Below, piece after piece: positions 1 to 6,251 of a stretch of DNA of 11,365 nt. The notes beneath the pieces were generated by a model. The model searched no databases, had not been told where the DNA came from, and worked only from the letters and a program-made list of their open reading frames with translations. The stretch is from Christensenella sp. (GTDB lineage: Bacteria > Bacillota > Clostridia > Christensenellales > Maliibacteriaceae), in NCBI GenBank assembly GCA_019420085.1, contig JAHZHV010000176.1, positions 1 through 11,365 on the forward strand, read 5' to 3'. Both the position numbers and the translations under genes were made by a program. Within the stretch, counting starts at the first letter, position 1. Every line of letters starts with the position of its first letter.

Positions 1-381
1 CTTTTCACGGATGTTGAACAGGCTCAAAACAAGGAAGATGATACCGCCGATCATGACGACACCCATACCGGTCTGCCAGTCGCAGATACCGCCGGCAACC
101 AGCGTATAGGCAAGGATTGCGTTGGTACCCATACCGGGAGCAAGCGAGAAGGGCATGTTGCTGTAAAGACCCATCGCGATGCTGATGACGCCGCTGATCA
201 AAGCCGTGGCAAGCATGACGCCTGCGCCGTCCATACCGGCGTCGATCATCATGCCCGTGTGCACGGCAAGCACGTAGGCCATCGTGGCGAATGCGGTAAA
301 GCCGGCGACGATCTCCGTGCCGACGCTGCTGCCGCGCTCTTTGATGCTCTTGAAGTTGAAGACGTCGTTTCGTTTCTGCAT
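1..381 (-). CDS. NCS2/AzgA-family purine permease, N-terminal 127 residues (cut by window edge)
   Basis: This is an inner-membrane nucleobase:cation symporter, most like the AzgA/PbuG/PbuO branch that imports adenine, guanine or hypoxanthine. Only the first 127 codons are visible; the gene continues past base 1. The protein opens with a short charged segment, then TEIVAGFTAFATMAYVLAV (residues 22-40), which matches the first membrane helix of AzgA proteins. The family signature APGMGTNA sits at residues 81-88, and more hydrophobic helices follow (about 54-72 and 105-122). I chose the ATG at 381 because AAGGAG lies upstream at 394-399, with a rather long 12-base gap. An in-frame ATG at 402 would add seven residues but has no ribosome binding site. 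The gene has its own promoter at 442-470, and PurR-like boxes lie around and upstream of it. Family assignment is firm; the exact purine is not determinable. Confidence 0.92.
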   Translation of the reverse strand, partial: MQKRNDVFNFKSIKERGSSVGTEIVAGFTAFATMAYVLAVHTGMMIDAGMDGAGVMLATALISGVISIAMGLYSNMPFSLAPGMGTNAILAYTLVAGGICDWQTGMGVVMIGGIIFLVLSLFNIREK

Positions 382-441
382 GACTGGTATACGCTCCTTC
401 ATGATTTGATAATGGCAAAAGTGAAACGTTTTGACGCGGAT

Positions 442-470
442 ATGGTAATACATTCGGATTATTTTGTCAA
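442..470 (-). promoter_or_regulatory. Promoter of the purine permease
   Basis: On the minus strand a perfect -35 box TTGACA (465-470) is followed, after 17 bases, by the -10 box TACCAT (442-447). Transcription should begin near 435, leaving about 55 bases of leader, too short for a purine riboswitch. One CCGAA core (453-457) lies inside the spacer, so a repressor bound there would cover the promoter. Confidence 0.75.
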
Positions 471-521
471 CAGGTTTTAAGAAAAGAACTGTTTTTGCTT
501 AAAAAGCTCGAAAACACTTAA

Positions 522-567
522 AAATCCGAACATTAGCATGAAAAACAGACGCCGTACATTCGGAATT
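522..567. promoter_or_regulatory. PurR-like box pair upstream of the permease promoter
   Basis: The plus strand at 522-534 reads AAATCCGAACATT, which fits every position of the Gram-positive PurBox consensus AWWWCCGAACWWT as I remember it. An imperfect partner in the opposite orientation (TTCGG core at 559-563, followed by AATT) lies 28 bases further on, close to the core-to-core spacing of paired PurR boxes in Bacillus. A third CCGAA core is inside the permease promoter (453-457). The link to a purine permease makes PurR control plausible. The call rests on motif recognition and position only. Confidence 0.5.
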
Positions 568-570
568 CGA

Positions 571-601
571 AATAAAAAAATGCATGGGCGGCGCCCATGC
601 A
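571..601 (-). terminator. Rho-independent terminator of the serine hydrolase operon
   Basis: TGCATGGGC (581-589) and GCCCATGCA (593-601) form a perfect 9-bp stem with a GGC loop. Read on the minus strand the hairpin is followed by seven T's (574-580) and then ATTT. It starts 43 bases past the stop codon of the serine hydrolase gene. Confidence 0.9.
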
Positions 602-643
602 AAGTACAATGACACGAATTTGTATACGGTTTTACAACTGCGA

Positions 644-2116
644 TTAGGCAAGGTGCCCGGTGGCGGAGCCTGCGTAGTCGTCCAGGAACCATTCGGCGAC
701 CTTGGAAGAATACATCGTAACGCTCTCGGGCCCGAAGGCGAACGTCATCTTCAGTGTTCCGAAGTAATCGTCGATGATGTAGCAGTACAGCGTCAGCGCG
801 CCGACGCGGTCCCAGGCGGCGCTTGCGGCGCAGCGGTAGCCGGCGCCCTTTGCAAGGCCGATGCGCGCGCCGGAGTAGTGCGTTTCGTCAAAGACGCCGA
901 TGACCTGCTTGCCAAGGCCGAAGCGCAGCGCCTTGTCGCCGCGGGCGTTTTTGTAGTGCAGGACGCCCTCGTCGCCGTCAAAGTCGAAGCGAAGGTGCGT
1001 GATGCCCATGGGGTTTGCGTCCATGCGATACGTCTTGCCGGTCACGCGCGCGGCCACGGGGCTTTCGGCGCTGTCGGGCACAAGCTGCAATTGCAGGTTC
1101 TGCGTCATGCCGGCAAGCCGGCGGGCGGCGGTTTCATCCACCGGTACGGGCGCATCGGCAATCTGCGGCAGCACCAGGTCGTAGAACAGGTCATAGGCGG
1201 CGTACTGGCGTTTGTCAAGCTCCTGGGTGTCGCCCGTGGTGACAAGCATCAGGTCGCGCTCGGGCAGGCAGACGGCAAGCTGGCTTCCCATGCCGACGCA
1301 GCCGAATCCGTTTTCGGGGAAGCGCCAGAACTGGTAGCCGTAGCCTTCCTGAATGCTGGCGGAATTGATCATATTGCCGATCTGATAGGACGTAGCCTCG
1401 ATCATGTAGTCGCGGGGAAGCAGCTGTTTGCCTTCAAATTCGCCGTAGTGCATGACGACGTTTGCAAACCTGGCAAGGTCGTGCGCGGTGCACAAAATGC
1501 CGCTGCCGGCCCAGGAAAGGCCGCAGGGCGTCTGGACGCACCAGGCGTCTTTGGAAAAGCCGATGGGGTCAAGCAGCCGCGGACGCAGGTAGTCAAGCAG
1601 CCGCTGGCCGCTGACGCGCTCGATGATCGCCGTGCAAAGGACGGTGGCCATCGTATCGTAGCAGTGCACCATGCCGCTTTCGTGCTGCGGTTTGGTGTTG
1701 AAAAAGCAGGAGATCCAGTCAAGATCCTTTGCGCCGTCGTAGGGCTGATCGTCAAAAAGCGAGCTCATGCGCAGCATGTCGCGAATCGTGGCCTTTGCCG
1801 TATAGGGATGCGGGTGCGCCGTGGCCTTGTCGGGGAAGTAGTCGATGACGCGGTCATCCAGATGGATTTTGCCCTCCGAAGCCAGCAGGCCGATGCCGAC
1901 GGAGACGAAGGACTTGCTGACCGAGTACATGCGGTGCAGCTCATCCGAGCGCATCGGCGCCCAGTTTGCCTCGTAGGCAATCTGGCCGTGGCGCACGATC
2001 AGCAGCGTGTGCAGGCACACGCGCTGGCGGCGCAGCGCGTTTAAGTAGGAAATCAGCGCAGAGGACGGAATGCCGAGCGATTCGGGCACGGCGCGCGGGA
2101 ATGTTTTCTGTTGCAT
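644..2116 (-). CDS. Serine hydrolase, class C beta-lactamase fold, cytoplasmic
   Basis: This 490-residue protein belongs to the beta-lactamase/penicillin-binding-like serine hydrolase family (AmpC, esterase EstB and D-aminopeptidase relatives). Residues about 10-300 form the catalytic domain. The nucleophile motif SxxK is S65-V-S-K68, in the typical context YSVSKSF. The second motif, normally Y-x-N, reads Y153-D-T155. The third region appears as GCVGMGSQL (272-280), the place of the usual H/K-x-G strand. Residues about 310-490 form an extra C-terminal region of unknown role. No signal peptide or lipobox is present, so it probably acts in the cytoplasm and is unlikely to be a real antibiotic-resistance enzyme; esterase or peptidase activity is more likely. 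The start is supported by TAAGGAGG (2123-2130), six bases away. It lies 21 bases after the DUF1294 gene and is probably cotranscribed with it. Confidence 0.88.
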   Translation of the reverse strand: MQQKTFPRAVPESLGIPSSALISYLNALRRQRVCLHTLLIVRHGQIAYEANWAPMRSDELHRMYSVSKSFVSVGIGLLASEGKIHLDDRVIDYFPDKATAHPHPYTAKATIRDMLRMSSLFDDQPYDGAKDLDWISCFFNTKPQHESGMVHCYDTMATVLCTAIIERVSGQRLLDYLRPRLLDPIGFSKDAWCVQTPCGLSWAGSGILCTAHDLARFANVVMHYGEFEGKQLLPRDYMIEATSYQIGNMINSASIQEGYGYQFWRFPENGFGCVGMGSQLAVCLPERDLMLVTTGDTQELDKRQYAAYDLFYDLVLPQIADAPVPVDETAARRLAGMTQNLQLQLVPDSAESPVAARVTGKTYRMDANPMGITHLRFDFDGDEGVLHYKNARGDKALRFGLGKQVIGVFDETHYSGARIGLAKGAGYRCAASAAWDRVGALTLYCYIIDDYFGTLKMTFAFGPESVTMYSSKVAEWFLDDYAGSATGHLA

Positions 2117-2137
2117 GAAAAGCCTCCTTAAAGGAAA

Positions 2138-2431
2138 TTATGGGAGCATGAGAATAAAATACACGGCAAGCAGGATCGCTTCGCCGAAGAGCAGCGCGGG
2201 AACGCCGAAGGCAAAACGCGCGTGACGCGTCTTGTGGCGGAAAACAAGCATCGAAAGCCACGCGCCGGGCGCGCCGCCCAGCGCGGCCAGCGTCAGAAGC
2301 GTCGATTCGGGAATGCGCCGCGCGCCGCGTTTTGCGCGGCGCTTATCGGATGCAAAACACAAAAACGTGATCAGATTGACAAGGATGACAAATCCTGCGG
2401 CAAGATACACGACGGCCGTTTGAAAGTCCAT
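2138..2431 (-). CDS. DUF1294 family small membrane protein
   Basis: A 97-residue membrane protein of the DUF1294 family, whose function is unknown. Three hydrophobic segments are visible (about 6-26, 45-63 and 75-95). The conserved family features are all present: SDK at 28-30, a basic stretch ending in RRIPES (38-43), GGAPGAW (52-58) and RHKTRHARF (65-73). I chose the ATG at 2431 because GAGGTG lies ten bases upstream (2442-2447); a TTG at 2449 in the same frame would add six residues and is less convincing. It is the first gene of a two-gene operon with the serine hydrolase and has an extended -10 promoter at 2469-2477. The family identity is secure; the biological role is not known, and the pairing with the hydrolase does not explain it. 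Confidence 0.88.
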   Translation of the reverse strand: MDFQTAVVYLAAGFVILVNLITFLCFASDKRRAKRGARRIPESTLLTLAALGGAPGAWLSMLVFRHKTRHARFAFGVPALLFGEAILLAVYFILMLP

Positions 2432-2468
2432 AACAAAGGCACACCTCAACGAACAAAACTTCTGCCTT

Positions 2469-2477
2469 ATTGTAGCA
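2469..2477 (-). promoter_or_regulatory. Extended -10 promoter of the DUF1294-hydrolase operon
   Basis: On the minus strand TG-C-TACAAT gives a -10 box TACAAT (2469-2474) with the upstream TG of an extended -10 element (2475-2477). No good -35 box lies 17 bases further up (TTTCGC at best), as is common for extended -10 promoters. It is back to back with the phosphopantetheinyl transferase promoter about 50 bases away. Confidence 0.6.
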
Positions 2478-2524
2478 CAGCGCGCGCCCGGGCGAAAGGG
2501 GAAAACGCGGCGCAGGCGCGTGCC

Positions 2525-2553
2525 TTGCGCGGAAAATGCGCATTGGGTATAAT
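2525..2553 (+). promoter_or_regulatory. Promoter of the phosphopantetheinyl transferase gene
   Basis: A perfect -10 box TATAAT (2548-2553) is preceded by a 17-base spacer and a weak -35 box TTGCGC (2525-2530). Transcription should begin near 2560. This places the in-frame ATG at 2536 inside the promoter, so it cannot be the translation start. Confidence 0.7.
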
Positions 2554-2607
2554 GGAGAAGAAAAAAGACGCCGCATAAGACGGGCGCGCGGATGCGGCGC
2601 GGGAAGG

Positions 2608-3189
2608 ATGGCGCGAACGCAGCAGGTGACAGGGCACGGCGAACAAACCAGAATCTATTTATACGACGCGGACGCGGGTACGTCGCATGCGCTGCTTTTG
2701 GGATGCGCGCGCGATTTTGCCGCGCGCATCGGGTTGACTGCGCCGCATCTTTTTCTGGATACGCTGCCGCAGGGAAAGCCGTATTTTCCCGAAGCGCCGC
2801 AGCTTTGTTTTTCGGTTTCGCACAGCGCGCGCTACTGGATGTGCGCGTTTTCGCAGACGCCGGTGGGCGCGGATATCCAGGTGCGGCGTGCCGCGGCGGT
2901 GGCGCGGGTCATCCGGCGCTGGTACAGCGCGCGGGAAATCGATCTGGTGCGCCGCAGCGGAACGGAGATGTTTTTTGATCTTTGGTGCGCCAAGGAGGCG
3001 TATTTGAAATACCGCGGCTGCGGCCTTGGCTGGCTGCGCAACAACGTCGACGCCGCCGATGAACGCGGCGTGCGCAATGTCATCGACGGCGTACGCTGCT
3101 GCCGCATCCGGCTGCCGTTCGACGGCTATGCCGCCTGTGTCTGCGGCGGCGCGGGTCCGCTTGTACTTGCCGATTACACGCGGCGCTGA
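2608..3189 (+). CDS. Sfp-type 4'-phosphopantetheinyl transferase
   Basis: This enzyme moves the phosphopantetheine arm of coenzyme A onto a serine of carrier proteins (fatty acid, polyketide or peptide synthesis). With the start at 2608 it has 193 residues, a little shorter than Sfp (about 224). The family motifs occur in order: GKPYF (56-60), FSVSHS (68-73), VGADIQ (86-91) and WCAKEAYLKYRG (126-137), with K129-E130 the conserved Lys-Glu pair. The Mg-binding Asp is D89; the residue two further on, Glu in Sfp, is Gln here. The start is the weakest part: GGAAGG sits directly against the ATG with no spacing, but the promoter rules out the upstream ATG and no better start follows before the fold begins. 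No carrier-protein or synthase gene is nearby, so its client is unknown. It has its own promoter and terminator. Confidence 0.9.
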   Translation: MARTQQVTGHGEQTRIYLYDADAGTSHALLLGCARDFAARIGLTAPHLFLDTLPQGKPYFPEAPQLCFSVSHSARYWMCAFSQTPVGADIQVRRAAAVARVIRRWYSAREIDLVRRSGTEMFFDLWCAKEAYLKYRGCGLGWLRNNVDAADERGVRNVIDGVRCCRIRLPFDGYAACVCGGAGPLVLADYTRR

Positions 3190-3231
3190 ACGCGCCAAAA
3201 GCGCCGCGCCCATCGGGGGAGGGCCTGCGTT

Positions 3232-3270
3232 AAAAGCGCCCCGCCCGTTGCGGGAAAGCGCGCTTTTTTT
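3232..3270 (+). terminator. Terminator after the phosphopantetheinyl transferase gene
   Basis: AAAAGCGC (3232-3239) pairs with GCGCTTTT (3260-3267), and inside it CCCG (3244-3247) pairs with CGGG (3251-3254) around a TTG loop. The structure ends in seven T's (3264-3270) and a further T-rich stretch, 43 bases after the stop codon. Confidence 0.75.
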
Positions 3271-3302
3271 ATCTCTTTTTATCTGCGCCGCTTTTTTGTG
3301 CA

Positions 3303-3344
3303 TAAAAAACACACGGCCGCGCGCTTTTTTTGCGTGCGGCCGTG
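3303..3344 (-). terminator. Terminator of the 2-hydroxyacid dehydrogenase gene
   Basis: Bases 3312-3324 pair with 3332-3344 in a 13-bp, GC-rich stem with one G-U pair; the loop is seven bases. On the minus strand the stem is followed by GTTTTTTATG (3301-3310). It lies about 50 bases beyond the stop codon at 3397, facing the terminator of the converging gene. Confidence 0.85.
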
Positions 3345-3396
3345 CGTGCCGGTCGTGTGCCGCATGTCTGCGGCGCCTTTTTTTGTCCCTGTTTTC

Positions 3397-4359
3397 TTAT
3401 TTGCGGTATCCGCTCTGGCGGTCGACTTCGTTTTCAAACGGCTCGCCGCAGGCAAAGTGCGCAAGGTTGCGCGCGGCGATCTGAACGATGCGTTCAAAGG
3501 TCTGGGGCAGGTGGAAACCGCCGGAGACATGCGGCGTGACAAGCGCGTTGGGCATCGTCCAAAGCGGGTGATCCGCCGGCAGCGGCTCGGGATCGGTGAC
3601 GTCCAGCGCGGCGGCGTAAAGCGGGCCGTTTTTAAGCGCATCCACCAGCGCTTCGGTATCCACGGCGTTGCCGCGGCCGCCGTTTACGAAGATTGCGCCG
3701 CGTTTCATTGCGGCAAGGCGCGTGCGTCCGAAGGTATGACGCGTGTTGCCCGTGCCGGGCAGGAAACTGGCCACGACGTCCGCGCCGCCAAGCAGTGCGT
3801 CAAGGTCGTCCATCGGCCGCACGGCGTCCAGCGCCTCATCCGGCGCAAAGTGGCGGCGGCGAATGCCGATGGTGTGTGCGCCCAGCGCCTTTGCAAGGCG
3901 CGCGTAGCGCGTGCCGATGTCGCCCGCGCCGACGCACAGTACCGTTGCGCCGCACATGGATGTGACGCCGCCCTCGTCGCCCCAGATGCACTGCCGCTGT
4001 GCGTCGCGGTAAAGATGCAGCTTTTTTTGCAGCGCAAGCGTCATGGCAAGCATGTGTTCGGCCACGGCCTGTCCGTAGGCGCCCGAGGCGTTGGCAAGGA
4101 CGGTATCCGGCGCAAGCACGCCGGGGGCGATATAGGCGTCCGTGCCGGCGGAGTTCAGCTGCAAAAGCTTCAGGTTCGGCGCGCCCTGAATCTGCGCGGC
4201 GGGAACGTTGCCGATGACGACGTCGGCGCCGGCGATCATCTCGTGCGTGACGTCGCGTGCGGCGGCGCAGACAAGACGGCATGCGGGTGCGGCGGCCTGC
4301 AAGAGGTCAAGGTGCCGCTTTTGCACGGGAATGCAGACCAGAACAACGGGCTGTGACAT
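3397..4359 (-). CDS. D-isomer-specific 2-hydroxyacid dehydrogenase (NAD(P)-dependent)
   Basis: A soluble oxidoreductase of 320 residues that interconverts a 2-hydroxy acid and its 2-keto acid. The Rossmann motif is GAGDIG (144-149). The catalytic set is complete: R229 in FVNGGRG, E258 in DVTDPEPL, and H277 in TPHVSGG; D253 is also conserved. At the end of the second Rossmann strand the usual acidic residue is replaced by R167-R168-R169, which suggests NADP(H) rather than NAD(H), as in glyoxylate/hydroxypyruvate reductases of the GhrA type. The substrate cannot be read from sequence. The start at 4359 is supported by AAGGAGG (4367-4373), seven bases away. It has its own promoter (4391-4419). 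It lies downstream of the FGGY kinase on the same strand, about 330 bases off, so a shared pathway is possible but unproven. Confidence 0.92.
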   Translation of the reverse strand: MSQPVVLVCIPVQKRHLDLLQAAAPACRLVCAAARDVTHEMIAGADVVIGNVPAAQIQGAPNLKLLQLNSAGTDAYIAPGVLAPDTVLANASGAYGQAVAEHMLAMTLALQKKLHLYRDAQRQCIWGDEGGVTSMCGATVLCVGAGDIGTRYARLAKALGAHTIGIRRRHFAPDEALDAVRPMDDLDALLGGADVVASFLPGTGNTRHTFGRTRLAAMKRGAIFVNGGRGNAVDTEALVDALKNGPLYAAALDVTDPEPLPADHPLWTMPNALVTPHVSGGFHLPQTFERIVQIAARNLAHFACGEPFENEVDRQSGYRK

Positions 4360-4390
4360 GAAAAAACCTCCTTTAAAGAAAACAGATCGG

Positions 4391-4419
4391 ATTTTAGAAT
4401 CGAATGTTTTGTGACGCAA
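4391..4419 (-). promoter_or_regulatory. Promoter of the 2-hydroxyacid dehydrogenase gene
   Basis: On the minus strand TAAAAT (-10, 4391-4396) is preceded by a 17-base spacer and TTGCGT (-35, 4414-4419). The predicted start of transcription is about 25 bases before the ribosome binding site region. A perfect 10-bp palindrome TTTGATCAAA (4440-4449) lies about 20 bases upstream of the -35 box and could be an operator. Confidence 0.6.
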
Positions 4420-4628
4420 GAGGGGGGAAGGCCGCGCGCTTTGATCAAACAGCCGGCAAGTGCGGCAGGGATATTAAGAATGCAAAGCGCGGCAAAGGCC
4501 GGGACTGCAATGAACGTGGCTTGTAAGCCCCTTTTTATACCGTATGGCAAAGGCCGGCGCCGCCGCGTCCATTGCGGTGCGGACACGGGGGAGAAGACAG
4601 GGAACGGCATATTCGCAATCCAGAAGAT
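4420..4628. other. Non-coding stretch between dehydrogenase and kinase genes
   Basis: Together with the promoter and hairpin entries on either side, this makes up the 329-base gap 4360-4688. No convincing gene is seen; open frames here lack ribosome binding sites and recognisable protein sequence. It contains the TTTGATCAAA palindrome (4440-4449) and a 12-bp direct repeat GGCAAAGGCCGG at 4491-4502 and 4546-4557. A small GGCTT/AAGCC inverted repeat followed by CCTTTTT (from 4519) is too tight to be a good terminator. Confidence 0.5.
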
Positions 4629-4674
4629 AAGGACCGCCTTTCCCGCCGGCGGTGGGGGGGAAAATGCGGTCCTT
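4629..4674 (-). terminator. Hairpin after the FGGY kinase gene, possible terminator
   Basis: AAGGACCGC (4629-4637) and GCGGTCCTT (4666-4674) form a perfect 9-bp stem enclosing 28 bases, which can fold further through CCGCC/GGCGG. It begins 14 bases past the kinase stop codon. On the minus strand it is followed by ATCTTCTGG, not a T run, so it may be an inefficient terminator or an mRNA 3' end stabiliser. Confidence 0.45.
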
Positions 4675-4688
4675 TGCGGCAAAAGGGG

Positions 4689-6188
4689 TTAAGACTGCGC
4701 CCTGCACTCGATCTGGCGCATGAAGTCGTAAACCTTGCGGTATTTTTCGTACATCTGCATGTAATAGGCGTGATTTTCCGCGTCGGGCGTAAAGACGCGG
4801 CGAACCTTGACGCAGTCGGCCACGGCCTGATGCACATCGGCATAGACGCCCGCGGCGATGCCTGCGAGCATGGCGTCGCCAAGCGCGCCGGGCTGCGGAC
4901 AGTCGACGGTCGTAACGGGGAGGTTGTAGATATCGGCGCGGATCTGCATGTAGGTATCGCAGTTTGCGCCGCCGTTGACGGCGGTAACGCCGGTTAAGGG
5001 CTTATTGTTGTCCATGTAGTGCTTCAGGGGCGTGTACATTTCATATGTCTCGCTCTCCATGAAGGCGCGGTAGATTTCCTCGTTGGTCGTCGAAAGCGTC
5101 AGATTCAGGATTCCCGCGCGCTCGGCAAACGTCGTGCCGTAGCCGCCGAAGCGGGGCAGCACCAGAAGATCCGTCGGGGTCTTTGGCATCTGCTTTTCGT
5201 ATTCGGTATAGAAATCCTTGCCCTGCGCGGCCCAGAGGTTCTTTTCATATTTGCCGATGTGATCGCGGAACCACTTCAAAAGCACGCCGCCGGTTAAGTT
5301 GCCGCCGGGCATCATCTGATAATGGCCGGGCAGAAGGTGGTTTTTAAAGCCGTAGGTGCCCTCGTAATGGTGCATCATGTCGCCGTCGTCGGTGATGAAC
5401 ATGAAGGTATCGACCGTACCGATGGCGTTCATGGCGATGCCTGCGCGGTAGACGCCGGAGCCAAGGGAACTTGGCACGTGATCGTGTCCGCCGGAGATCA
5501 GTACAATGCCGCTTTTAAGGCCCAGATCCTGCGCGGCGGAAGGCGACAGCTTCCCGATGCAGGTACCGGCGGCCGTAGGCGTGGGCAGCACGGCCGGGTC
5601 AAGCCCCGCCCAGCGGAACATATCGTCAATCCAGGTTTTTTGATTGATATCGAATGCGCCGGTCGTTGCGGCAAGGCCGTAGTCGGTGTAGTGTTCGCCG
5701 CCCAGACGGGAGAGAATGAAGTCGGCGATGAAGTGAATCTTCTTCGTCTTTGCAAGCGTCCCCGGATGATACTGTTCCAGCACGCGCATTTTGTAGACCG
5801 ACTGCAGATTGCGCGGCACGCAGCCGGTGCGCAGGCGAAACTGTTTCAAATCGAGTTTGCCGGTCATTTCCTGCACGTATTCCTCGCCGCGGTTGTCCAG
5901 ATACATGATGCTGCGGCTTAAGATGTTGTCGTTTTCATCCAGGCAGACGAAGGACTCGCCGAAGGAAGACACGCCGATGCCCAGCACCTCTTCGGGGCAC
6001 TGCGCAGCGGCCTTTTTCAGCACGCCGCGCGCCGCTTCAAAGATCTGGGCGGGCTCCAGCTCGTACCAGCCGGGATGATCCTGAATCATGTCGTATTCCT
6101 GATAGGCGGAAGACAGAATTGTGCCGCCGTCGGTGAACGCGACCGCCTTTACGCCCGTACCGCCGACGTCAAGACCAATCAAAGCCAT
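4689..6188 (-). CDS. FGGY-family carbohydrate kinase
   Basis: A cytoplasmic ATP-dependent sugar kinase of 499 residues, the normal length for the xylulokinase/gluconokinase/glycerol kinase family. The N-terminal phosphate-binding strand is LIGLDVGGTGVKAVAF (3-18). The catalytic aspartate is D236 in ISGGHDHVPSSLGSG. The C-terminal domain carries GGANCDTYMQIRADIYNLPV, the family's second ATP-domain signature, followed by PGALGDAMLAGIAAG. The substrate is not identifiable by eye; xylulose, ribulose, a sugar acid or a polyol are all possible. I chose the ATG at 6188 because AGGAGGT (6198-6204) lies nine bases upstream and the family N-terminus starts here; a longer reading in the same frame would run through the promoter. 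Two palindromes in the promoter and leader suggest transcriptional control. The dehydrogenase downstream could be a pathway partner. Confidence 0.92.
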   Translation of the reverse strand: MALIGLDVGGTGVKAVAFTDGGTILSSAYQEYDMIQDHPGWYELEPAQIFEAARGVLKKAAAQCPEEVLGIGVSSFGESFVCLDENDNILSRSIMYLDNRGEEYVQEMTGKLDLKQFRLRTGCVPRNLQSVYKMRVLEQYHPGTLAKTKKIHFIADFILSRLGGEHYTDYGLAATTGAFDINQKTWIDDMFRWAGLDPAVLPTPTAAGTCIGKLSPSAAQDLGLKSGIVLISGGHDHVPSSLGSGVYRAGIAMNAIGTVDTFMFITDDGDMMHHYEGTYGFKNHLLPGHYQMMPGGNLTGGVLLKWFRDHIGKYEKNLWAAQGKDFYTEYEKQMPKTPTDLLVLPRFGGYGTTFAERAGILNLTLSTTNEEIYRAFMESETYEMYTPLKHYMDNNKPLTGVTAVNGGANCDTYMQIRADIYNLPVTTVDCPQPGALGDAMLAGIAAGVYADVHQAVADCVKVRRVFTPDAENHAYYMQMYEKYRKVYDFMRQIECRAQS

Positions 6189-6207
6189 ATGAAATTTACC
6201 TCCTGTC

Positions 6208-6222
6208 GGAACGTCCCGTTCC
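6208..6222. repeat. Perfect inverted repeat in the kinase leader
   Basis: GGAACG (6208-6213) and CGTTCC (6217-6222) are perfect inverted arms around TCC. The element lies between the kinase's predicted transcription start and its ribosome binding site. It could be a repressor operator or a small hairpin in the leader RNA. Confidence 0.5.
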
Positions 6223-6233
6223 CAAGAATAATC

Positions 6234-6245
6234 GATAGTGCTATC
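6234..6245. promoter_or_regulatory. Palindrome overlapping the kinase promoter
   Basis: GATAG (6234-6238) and CTATC (6241-6245) form an inverted repeat with a 2-base centre. It overlaps the -10 box of the kinase promoter and its predicted start point, the position expected of an operator. The regulator is unknown. Confidence 0.4.
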
Positions 6246-6251
6246 ATACCA
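6243..6251 (-). promoter_or_regulatory. Extended -10 promoter of the FGGY kinase gene
   Basis: On the minus strand TG-G-TATGAT forms an extended -10 element, with TATGAT at 6243-6248 and the TG at 6250-6251. No good -35 box lies 17 bases upstream. The leader is about 48 bases long. Confidence 0.6.

Noticed and set aside
382..441. Purine riboswitch in the permease leader
   Set aside because: The leader from the predicted start point is only about 55 bases, too short for the three-helix aptamer, and its core sequences were not seen.
584..2044. Open frame of 486 codons on the plus strand, antisense to the serine hydrolase
   Set aside because: It mirrors the opposite-strand gene, has no recognisable domain, and reads through that gene's terminator region. 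Long antisense frames are expected in GC-rich coding DNA.
2536..2607. Upstream ATG for the phosphopantetheinyl transferase
   Set aside because: The ATG at 2536 lies between the -35 and -10 boxes of the promoter, so it would not be in the message.
3298..4356. Open frame of 352 codons on the plus strand over the dehydrogenase
   Set aside because: The opposite strand has a complete catalytic set and ribosome binding site; this frame has neither and starts inside a terminator.
4411..4692. Small plus-strand frame of 93 codons in the dehydrogenase-kinase gap
   Set aside because: No ribosome binding site, low-complexity GC-driven composition, and it overlaps a promoter and a hairpin of the minus-strand genes.
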